The translations under genes and the position numbers were made by a program. Positions 26,941-36,111 of a stretch of DNA of 64,000 nt are shown in pieces (the stretch's first letter is position 1; every line of letters starts with the position of its first letter). Under the pieces are notes generated by a model, which saw only the letters and a program-made list of their open reading frames with translations, was not told the DNA's origin and did not search any database. The DNA is from Burkholderia sp. USMB20 (GTDB taxonomy: Bacteria > Pseudomonadota > Gammaproteobacteria > Burkholderiales > Burkholderiaceae), in assembly GCF_000949135.2 (NCBI RefSeq), contig NZ_JTAN02000018.1:124001-188000 (forward strand). The letters run 5' to 3'.

Positions 26941-28218
26941 TCAGGGTTGCATGCGGGGTTGCGCGCGCCCGCGTGCGGCGGTTGCCGCGAAGCCGGCGGC
27001 ACCGGCGAGCAACGCGCCAGCCGCGACCCACAGCGCCGGCGAGAACGACCCGAAGCGCGCGGTCAGCGGCGCGGCGACGAGCGGGCCGAGAATCTGCCCG
27101 ACCCCGTACGACGCGGTCGCATAGCCCATCAGCCCGGCCGCTCGCTCGCCATGCAGCCGCCGCGCCTCGCGCATCGCGAACAGCGTGATCGCGGTGAACG
27201 GCAGGCCAAGCAGCGCGCTGCCGGCCGAGAAGCCGCCTGCGTTCGGCCAGACGATCCCCGCCGCGATCCCGAGCGCCTGCGTCGCGCAGCCGGCGGCGAG
27301 CAGCAGCCGGTTGTCCCAGTGGCCGGGCAATCGCGACGCGGCGATCACGCCGACGATCAGCGCCGCGCCGAACATCGGCCAGAACAGGTCGGGCCACGGC
27401 GACCCTGCCGGCAGCGCGGCACGCGCGATCACCGGCAGGAACGTCGCGGTGATGATGTAGCCGAAGCCCGGCATCCCGTACAGCACGACGAGCCACGCGG
27501 CGTCGGCGCGATGGCGCCGTGCGTCGTGCGGTGCCGCGGCCGGCGCGGCCGGTCGCTCGCGCACGGCCGGCGCCGCGGCGCCCCGCGCGGCGGTTGTCGA
27601 GGTGGCCGGCCCCGGCGCGCTGCCGAACGTGCGCCAGATCGCGACCGACAGCAGCGCCGACAACGCCGCGAAGCCGAGCCAGCCGGGCGCCGCGCGATGG
27701 CCGGCGAGCGCGCTGCCAATCAGCCCGGTCAGCACGATCCCGACGCCCGGCCCCGCGTAGATCACCCCGCTCCACTCGGGCGCATGCAGTTCGGTGAGCC
27801 GCCGCAGCCCCCATTGCGACACGAACACGAACGTCCATGCGCTGACGACGCCCGCGACGAAGCGCACCACGAGCCACACGGAGAGCAGATGGCCGACGCC
27901 CATCGCCGCAGTCAACAGCACGGTGGCGGCCAGCCCGAAGCGCACCATCCGCGCGGGCGCGACCCGCACGGCCGCGCAACTGACCGCGCCGACGAAATAA
28001 CCCGCGTAGTTCGCCGACGCGAGCCAGCTGCCGGCCTTCAGGCCGATCGAGCCGTCGGCGAGCATCAGCGGCAGCAGCGGCGTGAACGCGAAGCGGCCGA
28101 CGCCGAGCGCGACCGCCAGCCCGATCATGCAGGCGAGCGCGGCCGCGCGGGCGCGGCGGTCGGCGTCATCGGGCAGGTGTACGCCGGCGACGGCGCTCGG
28201 GGCATCGGAACGGGACAT
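26941..28218 (-). CDS. MFS transporter, YbfB/YjiJ type
   Basis: This 425-residue membrane protein has about 12 hydrophobic segments and the YbfB/YjiJ features: GLAVALGVGRFAFTPLLPLM near the N-terminus, SANYAGYFVGA, and a second-half GMPGFGYIITATFLPVIAR. An Ala/Pro-rich loop joins the halves near residue 200-240. Function of the family is poorly known (efflux or uptake of small organics). A LysR gene is divergent across 124 bases, the usual sign of direct regulation. Confidence 0.85.
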   Translation of the reverse strand: MSRSDAPSAVAGVHLPDDADRRARAAALACMIGLAVALGVGRFAFTPLLPLMLADGSIGLKAGSWLASANYAGYFVGAVSCAAVRVAPARMVRFGLAATVLLTAAMGVGHLLSVWLVVRFVAGVVSAWTFVFVSQWGLRRLTELHAPEWSGVIYAGPGVGIVLTGLIGSALAGHRAAPGWLGFAALSALLSVAIWRTFGSAPGPATSTTAARGAAAPAVRERPAAPAAAPHDARRHRADAAWLVVLYGMPGFGYIITATFLPVIARAALPAGSPWPDLFWPMFGAALIVGVIAASRLPGHWDNRLLLAAGCATQALGIAAGIVWPNAGGFSAGSALLGLPFTAITLFAMREARRLHGERAAGLMGYATASYGVGQILGPLVAAPLTARFGSFSPALWVAAGALLAGAAGFAATAARGRAQPRMQP

Positions 28219-28342
28219 GGCGGCATGGGCCGCGCGCGGCGCGCGCCGGCCGGAACGGAAATCGGAACGCTTGTATCGTAGCTTGACCGAACGTTCTCGA
28301 TAAATGAATAATCAAGAATCCACATATCTCCAGGAGAGAATC

Positions 28343-29263
28343 ATGGACCTGGCGGCGCTGGCGATTTTCCGGGCTGTCGTGCGCGAGAACGGTGTGACGC
28401 GCGCAGCGGCGAAGCTCAATCGCGTGCAATCGAACGTGACGACGCGCATCAAGCAGCTCGAGGAGGAACTCGGCGCGGCGCTGTTCGTGCGCGACGGCCG
28501 CCGGCTCGTGCTGACGCCGGCCGGGCACACGCTGCTGCCGTACGCGGAGCGGCTGCTCGCGCTTGCCGACGAGGCGCGCGACGCGGTGCGCGAGGACACG
28601 CCGCGCGGGCGGCTGCGGCTCGGCACGATGGAAAGCACGGCCGCGAGCCGGCTGCCGACCGTGCTCGCGCGTTATCACCATGCGTGGCCCGACGTGTCGC
28701 TGGAGCTCGTGACCGGCACGACCGGCTGGCTGATCGACAAGGTGCGTGATTTCGAGATCGACGCGGCGCTGTTTGCGCGGCCGCCCGAGCCGGACACGCT
28801 GCCCGACACGTTCGAGACGGTGCCGATCTTCCGCGAGGATCTCGTGCTGCTGACGCCGCGCGGCCATCCGCCGGTGCGCACGCCGCGCGACGTGATCCTG
28901 CCGACGCTGGTCGCGTTCGAGCGCGGCTGCACGTACCGGAAATATGTCGAGCAATGGTATGCGGCGCACGGGATGAAGCCCGCGCGCGTGCTCGAACTCG
29001 GTTCGTATCACGCGATCGTCGCGTGCGTCGCGGCCGGCGCCGGCATCGCGGTCGCGCCGCGCTCGGTGCTCGAGTTGCAGCCCGAGACCGGCAACGTCGC
29101 CGCCCACACGATCCCCGAACTCGAAGGGATCGACACGCTGCTCGCGTGGCGGCATGGTTACGCATCGGCGGCGCTCGCCGCGTTGCGTGATGCGCTGGGC
29201 GAGGCTGCGCGGGAGCCGGGTGATGCGACCAAGGCGGCGGTGGCCGCATCGGTGTCGGCCTGA
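28343..29263 (+). CDS. LysR-family transcriptional regulator
   Basis: The 306-residue protein has the LysR helix-turn-helix at residues 1-60 (LAIFRAVVRENGVTRAAAKLNRVQSNVTTRIKQLE in two segments) and an effector domain with LRLGTMESTAASRLP and GAGIAVAPRSVLEL. The ATG at 28343 follows GGAGAGAATC. It is divergent from the MFS gene. The C-terminal 45 bases and the stop are repeated imperfectly 98 bases downstream. Confidence 0.92.
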   Translation: MDLAALAIFRAVVRENGVTRAAAKLNRVQSNVTTRIKQLEEELGAALFVRDGRRLVLTPAGHTLLPYAERLLALADEARDAVREDTPRGRLRLGTMESTAASRLPTVLARYHHAWPDVSLELVTGTTGWLIDKVRDFEIDAALFARPPEPDTLPDTFETVPIFREDLVLLTPRGHPPVRTPRDVILPTLVAFERGCTYRKYVEQWYAAHGMKPARVLELGSYHAIVACVAAGAGIAVAPRSVLELQPETGNVAAHTIPELEGIDTLLAWRHGYASAALAALRDALGEAAREPGDATKAAVAASVSA

Positions 29264-29378
29264 GTCGGGATCGCCGGCAGCCGCTGGTGCGCGTGCTCGA
29301 TCTTCATTCCGACACGGGCGATGCGGCCAGGGCGGTGGTGGCCGCGTCGGCGTCTGCCCGAGCCGGGAACGCAGGCGA
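29218..29378 (+). repeat. Imperfect direct repeat at the LysR 3' end
   Basis: About 62 bases from 29218, covering the last codons and stop of the LysR gene, reappear from 29316 with roughly 80% identity by eye. Most changes are transitions. In the second copy the stop codon TGA reads CGA. The spacing of 98 bases is not a multiple of three. Confidence 0.7.
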
Positions 29379-29420
29379 GCGCCGGCGAGCGCGCTAATTC
29401 TTCACACCGACAAAAACAAA

Positions 29421-29460
29421 ACGACCCGACCGGCACACGTGCCGATCGGGTCGTTTTTTT
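29421..29460. terminator. Rho-independent terminator (alaS / LysR, bidirectional)
   Basis: A 16-bp stem with one mismatch (ACGACCCGACCGGCAC and its partner) and a 2-base loop is followed by eight T on the plus strand and preceded by an A-rich run. It can therefore serve both the LysR gene and the convergent alaS gene. Confidence 0.85.
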
Positions 29461-29522
29461 GATGCGAAGCGATGTGACGCGACGCGGTCAGCCCGACCAC
29501 ACCGCGTCACCAGCCATGCCGA

Positions 29523-32147
29523 TCAAAGACGCTCTTCGACCCAGCCCTTGACGCCTGCCAGCGCGCCCGGCAGGTTCGCCGGTTCCGTGCCGCCTGCCTG
29601 CGCCATGTCCGGACGGCCGCCGCCCTTGCCGCCGACCTGCTGCGCGACGAAGTTCACGAGCTCGCCGGCCTTGACCTTCTTGCTTGCGTCCGGCGTGACG
29701 CCCGCGATCAGGCTGACCTTGCCGCCTTCGACGGCCGCCAGCACGATCGCCGCGCTCTTCAGCTTGTCCTTCAGCTTGTCGACCGTCTCGCGCAGCGTCT
29801 TCGCGTCCGCGCCGTCGAGCGTCGCGGCCAGCACGAACACGCCGCCGACTTCGATCGCCTGCTGCGCGAGCTCGTCGCCCTGGCTCGACGCGAGCTTCGA
29901 CTTCAGCGCGCCCAGTTCCTTCTCGAGCGACTTCACCTGGTCCTGCACCTGCGCGATGCGTTGCGTGAGTTCCGACGGCTGCGCCTTCAGCGCGGCGGCC
30001 GCTTCGTTCACGCGCGCATCGAGCTCCTGCACGTAGCGCACCGCGTTGTCGCCGGTGATCGCCTCGACCCGGCGGATGCCGGCCGCGACGCCGCCTTCGA
30101 CGACGATCTTGAAGAAGCCGATGTCGCCGGTGCGGTGCACGTGCGTGCCGCCGCACAGTTCGCGCGAGAAGCCGAGATCGAGCACGCGCACTTCGTCGCC
30201 GTACTTCTCGCCGAACAGCGCCATCGCGCCGCCCTTCACCGCTTCGTCGTACGGCATCACGCGCACGATGCCCGGCGCGTTGGCCAGAATCTCGTTGTTG
30301 ACGATCTGCTCGACGCGACGGATTTCGTCGTCGGTCAGCGGCGCGTTGTGCGCGAAGTCGAAGCGGGTTTTCTCCGCGTCGACGAGCGAGCCCTTCTGCT
30401 GCACGTGTGCGCCGAGCACTTCACGCAGCGCCTTGTGCATCAGGTGGGTCGCCGAGTGGTTGCGCTGCGTGCGGGCGCGACGATGCGCGTCGATTTCCGC
30501 GCGCAGCACGTCGCCGACCTTCAGCGTGCCCTGTTCGAGCGTGCCGTGGTGGCCGATCACGTCGGCCTGCACCTTCAGCGTGTCGGCCACGGCGAAGCGC
30601 GTCGCTGCATTCGCGAGCACGCCCTGGTCGCCGACCTGGCCGCCCGATTCCGCGTAGAACGGCGTGTGGTCGAGCACGACGACCGCATCCTGGCCATGCT
30701 TCACTTCGTTGACGGCCGAACCGTCGACGTACAGCGCGACGACCTTCGCGTCGTCGAACGCGATCTCTTCATAACCGTGGAACGTGGTCTTCGCGCCCGA
30801 GTATTCGAGGCCCTGCGTGGCCTTGAACTTGCCGGCCGCGCGCGCCTGCTCGCGCTGACGCGCCATCGCGTCGTCGAACGCCGGCTCGTCGACCGTCATC
30901 CCGCGCTCGCGGCACACGTCGGCCGTGAGGTCGAGCGGGAAGCCGTACGTGTCGTGCAGCTTGAACGCGAGTTCGCCGTCGAGCACCTTGCCGCCCTTCG
31001 CGTCGACATCCGCCAGCGCCGCTTCGAGGATCGACATCCCGTGCTCGATCGTCTCGAAGAAGCGCTCTTCTTCCTGGCGCAGCACGTCGGTCACGCGCTG
31101 TTCGGCTTCCTTCAGTTCCGGATAGGCTGCGCCCATCTCGGCGACGAGGTCGGCCACCAGCTTGTGGAAGAACGAGCCCTTGCGGCCGAGCTTGTAGCCG
31201 TGGCGGATCGCGCGGCGCACGATGCGGCGCAGCACGTAGCCGCGGCCTTCGTTGCCGGGGATCACGCCGTCGACGATCAGGAACGAGCACGCGCGGATGT
31301 GATCGGCGATCACCTTCAGCGAGTTGTTCGTGAGGTCGCTGATCTCGGTCACGCGCGCGGCGGCCTTGATCAGGTTCTGGAACAGGTCGATCTCGTAGTT
31401 GCTGTGCACGTGCTGCAGCACCGCGGCGAGGCGCTCGAGGCCCATGCCGGTGTCGACCGACTGCTTCGGCAGGCGCGTCATGTTGCCCTGCGCGTCGCGG
31501 TTGAACTGCATGAACACGAGGTTCCAGATCTCGATGTAGCGGTCGCCGTCTTCTTCAGGCGATCCCGGCGGGCCGCCCCACACGTCCGGGCCGTGGTCGT
31601 AGAAGATTTCGGTACACGGGCCGCACGGGCCGGTGTCGCCCATCGTCCAGAAGTTGTCCGACGCGTAGCGCGCGCCCTTGTTGTCGCCGATGCGGATGAT
31701 CCGCTCGGTCGGCACGCCGACTTCCTTCGCCCAGATGTCGTACGCTTCGTCGTCTTCCTGGTAGACGGTAACCCACAGCTTTTCCTTCGGCAGCTGGTAG
31801 ACCGTGGTCAGCAGTTCCCACGCGAAGCGGATCGCGTCGTGCTTGAAGTAGTCGCCGAACGAGAAATTGCCGAGCATCTCGAAGAACGTGTGGTGGCGCG
31901 CCGTGTAGCCGACGTTCTCGAGGTCGTTGTGCTTGCCGCCCGCGCGCACGCTGCGCTGCGCGGTCGTGGCGCGCGTGTACGGACGCGGATCCGTGCCGAG
32001 GAACACGTCCTTGAACTGGACCATGCCCGAGTTCGTGAACATCAGCGTGGGGTCGTTACCGGGCACGAGGCTCGACGAGCGGACGATCGTGTGGCCCTTC
32101 GATTCGAAGAATTTGAGGAATTTCTCGCGGATTTCGGCAGCTTTCAT
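29523..32147 (-). CDS. alaS: Alanyl-tRNA synthetase
   Basis: The 874-residue protein has the full AlaRS layout. The aminoacylation core has [15 protein letters not shown] and [10 protein letters not shown] near residues 40-115. The tRNA-recognition domain follows. The editing domain carries the zinc motifs [11 protein letters not shown] (near 570) and [11 protein letters not shown] (near 670). A coiled coil and the C-Ala domain follow, the latter with glycine-rich [17 protein letters not shown] near the end. The ATG at 32147 starts [19 protein letters not shown], the normal N-terminus. It charges tRNA-Ala and clears mischarged Ser/Gly. Confidence 0.98.
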   Translation of the reverse strand: MKAAEIREKFLKFFESKGHTIVRSSSLVPGNDPTLMFTNSGMVQFKDVFLGTDPRPYTRATTAQRSVRAGGKHNDLENVGYTARHHTFFEMLGNFSFGDYFKHDAIRFAWELLTTVYQLPKEKLWVTVYQEDDEAYDIWAKEVGVPTERIIRIGDNKGARYASDNFWTMGDTGPCGPCTEIFYDHGPDVWGGPPGSPEEDGDRYIEIWNLVFMQFNRDAQGNMTRLPKQSVDTGMGLERLAAVLQHVHSNYEIDLFQNLIKAAARVTEISDLTNNSLKVIADHIRACSFLIVDGVIPGNEGRGYVLRRIVRRAIRHGYKLGRKGSFFHKLVADLVAEMGAAYPELKEAEQRVTDVLRQEEERFFETIEHGMSILEAALADVDAKGGKVLDGELAFKLHDTYGFPLDLTADVCRERGMTVDEPAFDDAMARQREQARAAGKFKATQGLEYSGAKTTFHGYEEIAFDDAKVVALYVDGSAVNEVKHGQDAVVVLDHTPFYAESGGQVGDQGVLANAATRFAVADTLKVQADVIGHHGTLEQGTLKVGDVLRAEIDAHRRARTQRNHSATHLMHKALREVLGAHVQQKGSLVDAEKTRFDFAHNAPLTDDEIRRVEQIVNNEILANAPGIVRVMPYDEAVKGGAMALFGEKYGDEVRVLDLGFSRELCGGTHVHRTGDIGFFKIVVEGGVAAGIRRVEAITGDNAVRYVQELDARVNEAAAALKAQPSELTQRIAQVQDQVKSLEKELGALKSKLASSQGDELAQQAIEVGGVFVLAATLDGADAKTLRETVDKLKDKLKSAAIVLAAVEGGKVSLIAGVTPDASKKVKAGELVNFVAQQVGGKGGGRPDMAQAGGTEPANLPGALAGVKGWVEERL

Positions 32148-32387
32148 GGCGTGCGGGGAATGTCTGGCTGAGACGGCTTCAAACGCCGGCCGTCCTCGCG
32201 GACGCACGGCGGGCAGATATCGTAAACGAGCGATTATACGATACAGATCGGCGGCTCCCACGCCAGCGGCCCGCCGCGCCGGACGAGCGGCCTGGGCCAC
32301 CGGCGCGGCCGATTCGCCTTAAGATGCTCGGCATGCCAATCCGCCTTGCCTCGGGCCGGGCGAGCCATGAAAGGAGACGATTCGACG

Positions 32388-33608
32388 ATGGGTGCCCTGA
32401 GCCATATCCGCGTGCTGGACCTCACCCGCGTGCTCGCGGGCCCGTGGTGCGCGCAGACGCTTGCCGACTTCGGCGCGGACGTGATCAAGGTCGAGCGCCC
32501 CGGCGCCGGCGACGACACGCGCCACTGGGGGCCGCCGTACCTGAAGGACGCGACCGGCGCCGATACGGCCGAGGCCGCGTACTACCTCGCGGCGAACCGC
32601 AACAAGCGCTCGGTGACGGTCGACATCGCGACGCCGGAAGGCCAGCAGATCGTGCGCGAGCTCGCCGCGCAGAGCGACGTCGTGCTCGAGAACTACAAGG
32701 TCGGCCAGCTGAAGAAATACGGGCTCGATTACGAATCGCTGCGTGCGGTGAAGCCCGATCTCGTCTACTGCTCGGTCACCGGATTCGGCCAGACGGGCCC
32801 GTACGCGCACCGCGCGGGCTACGACTTCATCGTCCAGGGGATCGGCGGCTTCATGAGCATCACCGGCGAGCGCGACAGCGAGCCGGGCGGCGGGCCGCAG
32901 AAAGCCGGCGTGGCGATCGCCGATCTCGCGACGGGCCTCTATTCGACGATCGCGGTGCTCGCCGCGCTCGCGCACCGCGATCGCACGGGCGAAGGCCAGT
33001 ACATCGACATGGCGCTGCTCGACGTGCAGGTCGCGCTGCTCGCGAACATGAACACCAACTTCCTCGCGAGCGGCAAGCCGCCGGTGCGCTGGGGCAACGC
33101 GCACCCGAACATCGTGCCTTACCAGACGTTCCAGACGAGCGACGGCTGGATCATCGTCGCGGTCGGCAACGACGGGCAGTTCCGCAAGTTCGTCGAGGCC
33201 GGCGGGCGGCCCGAGCTGGCCGACGACGAACGGTTCGCGACGAATCCGTCGCGCGTGCGCCACCGCGAAACGCTGGTGCCGATCCTCGCGGAGATGGTGA
33301 AGGCGCGCGGCAAGGCCGACTGGATCGCCGTGCTCGAAGCGGCCGGCGTGCCGTGCGGGCCGATCAACGAACTCGACGAGGTGTTCGACAACGAACAGGT
33401 GGTCGCGCGCGGAATGCAGGTGTCGCTGCCGCACCCGTGCGGCGCGGACGTGAAGCTCGTGCGCAATCCGATCCGGATGAGCGCGACGCCGCCCGATGCG
33501 CGCACCGCCCCGCCGCTGCTGGGCGCGCAGACGGAAGACGTGCTGCGCGACATGCTCGGCTACGACGATGTGCGGATCGCCGCGTTGAAGGCGAAGCAGG
33601 CGATTTGA
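32388..33608 (+). CDS. CaiB/BaiF (class III) CoA-transferase
   Basis: This 406-residue protein belongs to the formyl-CoA-transferase-like family. It has RVLDLTRVLAGPWCAQTLADFGADVIKVERP at the N-terminus (in consecutive segments), NRNKRSVTVDI, VLENYKVGQL, and YDFIVQGIGGFMSITGE with the catalytic-Asp region downstream (GVAIADLATGLYS). The ATG at 32388 has AAGGAG 11 bases ahead. It is divergent from alaS across 240 bases. Substrate is not predictable; members move CoA between dicarboxylic acids. Confidence 0.92.
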   Translation: MGALSHIRVLDLTRVLAGPWCAQTLADFGADVIKVERPGAGDDTRHWGPPYLKDATGADTAEAAYYLAANRNKRSVTVDIATPEGQQIVRELAAQSDVVLENYKVGQLKKYGLDYESLRAVKPDLVYCSVTGFGQTGPYAHRAGYDFIVQGIGGFMSITGERDSEPGGGPQKAGVAIADLATGLYSTIAVLAALAHRDRTGEGQYIDMALLDVQVALLANMNTNFLASGKPPVRWGNAHPNIVPYQTFQTSDGWIIVAVGNDGQFRKFVEAGGRPELADDERFATNPSRVRHRETLVPILAEMVKARGKADWIAVLEAAGVPCGPINELDEVFDNEQVVARGMQVSLPHPCGADVKLVRNPIRMSATPPDARTAPPLLGAQTEDVLRDMLGYDDVRIAALKAKQAI

Positions 33609-33618
33609 GCGCGTGTGA

Positions 33619-33658
33619 TACCCGGCCGACCGCCCACGCAAGCAGTGTCGGCCGGGTA
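33619..33658 (+). terminator. Hairpin downstream of the CoA-transferase
   Basis: TACCCGGCCGAC and GTCGGCCGGGTA form a perfect 12-bp stem with a 16-base loop ten bases after the stop codon. There is no T run. It lies between convergent genes and probably marks the transcript end. Confidence 0.55.
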
Positions 33659-33667
33659 TATCGGGGG

Positions 33668-34237
33668 TCAGCGCTGCGCAAGCGTATCGCACCCGCCAGC
33701 GAGCAGTGCGAGCGCGGCACGCGCGGCCGGATCGACGACGATCGCACGACCGCCCGCGCCCGGGAGGCCGGTGACTGCCACCGGGTCCGTGTCGGCCGCC
33801 CCCCGGAATACCAATGTCGGAAGCGGTTCGGAGGCGATGCGATCGCGCATTTCCAACGTGCCGAGCGGCGTCGGGAACGCCGTCGCAAGCTCGGCGACGG
33901 GCACACTGCCGCGCACGATCAGCGTGGTGAGCGGCGCGAGCCGGTCGGCCAGCCCAGGGGGCGCGACACACTGCCGGGAAACACGGCCGTCGAACGTGAC
34001 GCGCACGGAGAACGGCGCCGCCGACTGCACGCGATGCGCGTTCACGTTCAGCGTACCGGCGGAGTAGACGAACGACATCACCTCATCCGGCTGCACACTG
34101 AGTAGTTCGGTACCCGGCGCGATCGGCACGGGACTGCCGGCGCCCCCGACCATGCTTCGCCAAGCCAATACGACGAGCACGGCGACGAACACCGCGCCGG
34201 CCGCGCGAGCGAGCCGGCCTGTTGCCGCGGGCGTCAT
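33668..34237 (-). CDS. Hypothetical membrane-anchored protein
   Basis: I do not recognise this 189-residue protein. An N-terminal hydrophobic helix (about residues 12-30, AGAVFVAVLVVLAW) would anchor it in the inner membrane with the rest in the periplasm. The remainder is beta-rich with a single Cys pair candidate (Cys in SRQCVAPPG and in LAGGCDTL). Its ATG overlaps the stop of the L,D-transpeptidase gene by four bases, so the two are expressed together and may act together on the cell wall. Confidence 0.65.
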   Translation of the reverse strand: MTPAATGRLARAAGAVFVAVLVVLAWRSMVGGAGSPVPIAPGTELLSVQPDEVMSFVYSAGTLNVNAHRVQSAAPFSVRVTFDGRVSRQCVAPPGLADRLAPLTTLIVRGSVPVAELATAFPTPLGTLEMRDRIASEPLPTLVFRGAADTDPVAVTGLPGAGGRAIVVDPAARAALALLAGGCDTLAQR

Positions 34238-34662
34238 GACACCTGCACCATGGTTCCGACCGGTGTCCATTCGTACAACTGCCGCGCATCGGCCTCGTTC
34301 AGCCGCACACATCCGCGCGAGCCGAACCGGTCACTCAGTGAATTGCGAGCCAGCCGCACGACGCCGAGCGGCATCGGTCCGTGGTATTGATGAAACGCCT
34401 TGCCATCCGCGGTGAAGAACATTGCATGATCCATCTGCGCGTTATACATGCGACTGCGATAGGGGTGGTGCTTGCGGAGGATTCTGAACGTGCCCCGATC
34501 GGTCGGGTGCTCGCGGTCGCCTGTCACGCAGTCGAAGCGGAACACGCAAACGCGCCCCTCGTATGCTTCCACGCATTGCCGTGACAGATCAACCTGAATC
34601 CGTTTCGTCGCGGCGCCGTTGTTTTCTTTGGTTCGGTCGGATCGTGCGGGCTGGACTGGCAT
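34234..34662 (-). CDS. L,D-transpeptidase (YkuD) domain protein
   Basis: The 142-residue protein carries the YkuD catalytic motif: His94-Gly in HQYHGPMPLG, then Ser-Arg-Gly-Cys118-Val-Arg in FGSRGCVRLNEAD. Such enzymes form 3-3 peptidoglycan cross-links or attach proteins. No signal peptide is visible from either possible start (ATG 34662 or TTG 34716), which is odd for a wall enzyme. Many extra Cys residues occur in the first half. Base composition appears less GC-rich than neighbours, which suggests recent acquisition. It is coupled to the membrane protein downstream. Confidence 0.8.
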   Translation of the reverse strand: MPVQPARSDRTKENNGAATKRIQVDLSRQCVEAYEGRVCVFRFDCVTGDREHPTDRGTFRILRKHHPYRSRMYNAQMDHAMFFTADGKAFHQYHGPMPLGVVRLARNSLSDRFGSRGCVRLNEADARQLYEWTPVGTMVQVS

Positions 34663-34837
34663 GGAGGCTTTCCGTCTGGTCGAATGGCCCGCCAGACTAC
34701 CCACTACCGACTTCAAGCGATATGGGACACGTCAGAAATTCGGAGCGCTGTCCAACGGCAGGAGTCCGCTGCCGCGCACACCTACCACGATGAGCCCGGA
34801 TGGCGCGACACGCTACGGGGGACTGTCGACGCGCGTG

Positions 34838-34903
34838 GCTCCGCCGTTGCTCGGCCACGACAACGAACGGATCGCGGCGTTGAAGGCGAAGCAAACGATC
34901 TGA
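34838..34903 (+). pseudogene. Decayed copy of the CoA-transferase 3' end
   Basis: Translation gives APPLLGHDNERIAALKAKQTI and a stop. It mirrors the last residues of the CoA-transferase at 32388-33608 (MLGYDDVRIAALKAKQAI plus an upstream APPLLG). The last 36 bases are nearly 90% identical by eye. The rest of the gene is absent. It lies 1.3 kb downstream of the intact gene, across the two-gene transpeptidase cassette. Confidence 0.75.
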
Positions 34904-34933
34904 AGGTCCTGCGATCCGCCCTGCGCGACACGG

Positions 34934-35488
34934 TCAACCTGCGACCGCCAGCGCGTCGAGCCAGCCGCGCCCCTGCGGCCAGTCGCCGAGCCCGCTGTCC
35001 GCGTTGATGTGGCCGCGCGGGCCGAGGTCATGAAACGCGCTGCCCCACGCGTGCGCGCAGCTGCGCGCGAACGCGAGCGAGCCGTACGGATCGTCGCTGC
35101 TCGCAACCACGCAGGTCGGAAACGGCAGCCGCTCGTGCGGCACCGGCCCGAAACCGTGCGCGTCGGCCGGAAACGCCGGCCCGGCCGGATCGGGCAATGC
35201 GACGAGCAGCGCGCCGCGCACTTTCTCGAGCGCGGCCGGCCGCGCGTAACGGGTCGCCCACCACGCGGTGGTCAGCGTGCCGAGGCTGTGCGCGGCGATC
35301 GTCACGGGGCCCGGCGCGGCTTCGACCGCACGATCGAGCGCGAGACACCAGCCGTTGCGGAACGCACGGTCCCAGTCGGGCATCGCGATGCGCACGAAAC
35401 GCGCGTCGGCGCGCTCCCAGCGGCTTTGCCAGTGGAACGGGCCGGAGTTGCCGTAGCCCGGCAGCACGAAAACGAGAGAATCGCTCAT
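34934..35488 (-). CDS. RBBP9/YdeN-family serine hydrolase
   Basis: This 184-residue alpha/beta-hydrolase has the small RBBP9/YdeN layout: VLPGYGNSGPFHWQSRWE at the N-terminus, nucleophile Ser68 in AAHSLGTLTTAWW, an acidic residue in SSDDPYGS and the catalytic His160 in GPRGHINADSGLGDW. These hydrolases act on unknown ester or peptide substrates in the cytoplasm. The gene stands alone. Confidence 0.9.
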   Translation of the reverse strand: MSDSLVFVLPGYGNSGPFHWQSRWERADARFVRIAMPDWDRAFRNGWCLALDRAVEAAPGPVTIAAHSLGTLTTAWWATRYARPAALEKVRGALLVALPDPAGPAFPADAHGFGPVPHERLPFPTCVVASSDDPYGSLAFARSCAHAWGSAFHDLGPRGHINADSGLGDWPQGRGWLDALAVAG

Positions 35489-35649
35489 GGAAGGTTCGTC
35501 GACGCATGAAGTCGTTATGTAACGTCGACGAAGTGTCGCACACCCGCTCCTCCCTGATGTTGCCTGTCGAATCGCGGAATGGATGTGCGGTGCATGAATC
35601 GGTCGCGCTGCGTACGCGACCGGCCGGCGCTCACGCGCGCCGGCTTCGG

Positions 35650-35859
35650 TCAGCGCACGCCGGCGCCGACGAGGCCGCCTGCCGCGGCGCCGGCGACCGT
35701 GCCGACCGGGCCGCCCGTGATCAGGTAGCCGAGCGCGCCGCCCGCTGCCGCGCCGATCCCGGCGTTACGCTGCGTATGCGTCATCGCGCATGCGCCGAGT
35801 TGCGACAGGGCCGCGACGATTACCGCGGTACGAACGAGAAAAGTGGTCTTCTTCATCAT
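35650..35859 (-). CDS. Small glycine-zipper lipoprotein
   Basis: The 69-residue protein has a signal peptide with a lipobox (LGAC, Cys about residue 25) and then a glycine-zipper segment (GIGAAAGGALGYLITGG, then TVAGAAAGGLVGAG). Such proteins insert in the outer membrane or span it as small oligomers. A strong ribosome site (GGGAGGAAG) precedes two consecutive ATG codons at 35859 and 35856. Confidence 0.85.
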   Translation of the reverse strand: MMKKTTFLVRTAVIVAALSQLGACAMTHTQRNAGIGAAAGGALGYLITGGPVGTVAGAAAGGLVGAGVR

Positions 35860-36111
35860 GATTGTTGGCTTCCTCCCGCCCCGCAAAAACTGCGAATGGC
35901 GGCATTGATTCGGTGAAGCCATCATAGGAAAAGCCGAATGCGGGGGGCAATCCGATTTACGTCGTGTTACAGCCGACACACTATCGAGATATTGCGATCG
36001 GCAGCGCGAACCGCCCTGCCGACGCCGCAACCCGCGCGGGACGGACCCCGGTCAGGTAGAATTACGGGATTAAACCGGCGCGACGCGCCGACACAACCTG
36101 ACGCCAACCGC

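Noticed and set aside
29961-32171. Plus-strand frame of 736 codons opposite alaS
   Set aside because: alaS is certain on the minus strand. The opposite frame has no motif and typical shadow composition.
34234-34237. Apparent frameshift between the YkuD and membrane-protein genes
   Set aside because: The four-base overlap ATGA is normal translational coupling, as at several other junctions in the window.
34226-34320. Arg in the SRGC motif of the L,D-transpeptidase as an active-site change
   Set aside because: The position before Gly-Cys varies (His, Arg, Lys, Ser) in YkuD proteins; the catalytic Cys and His remain.
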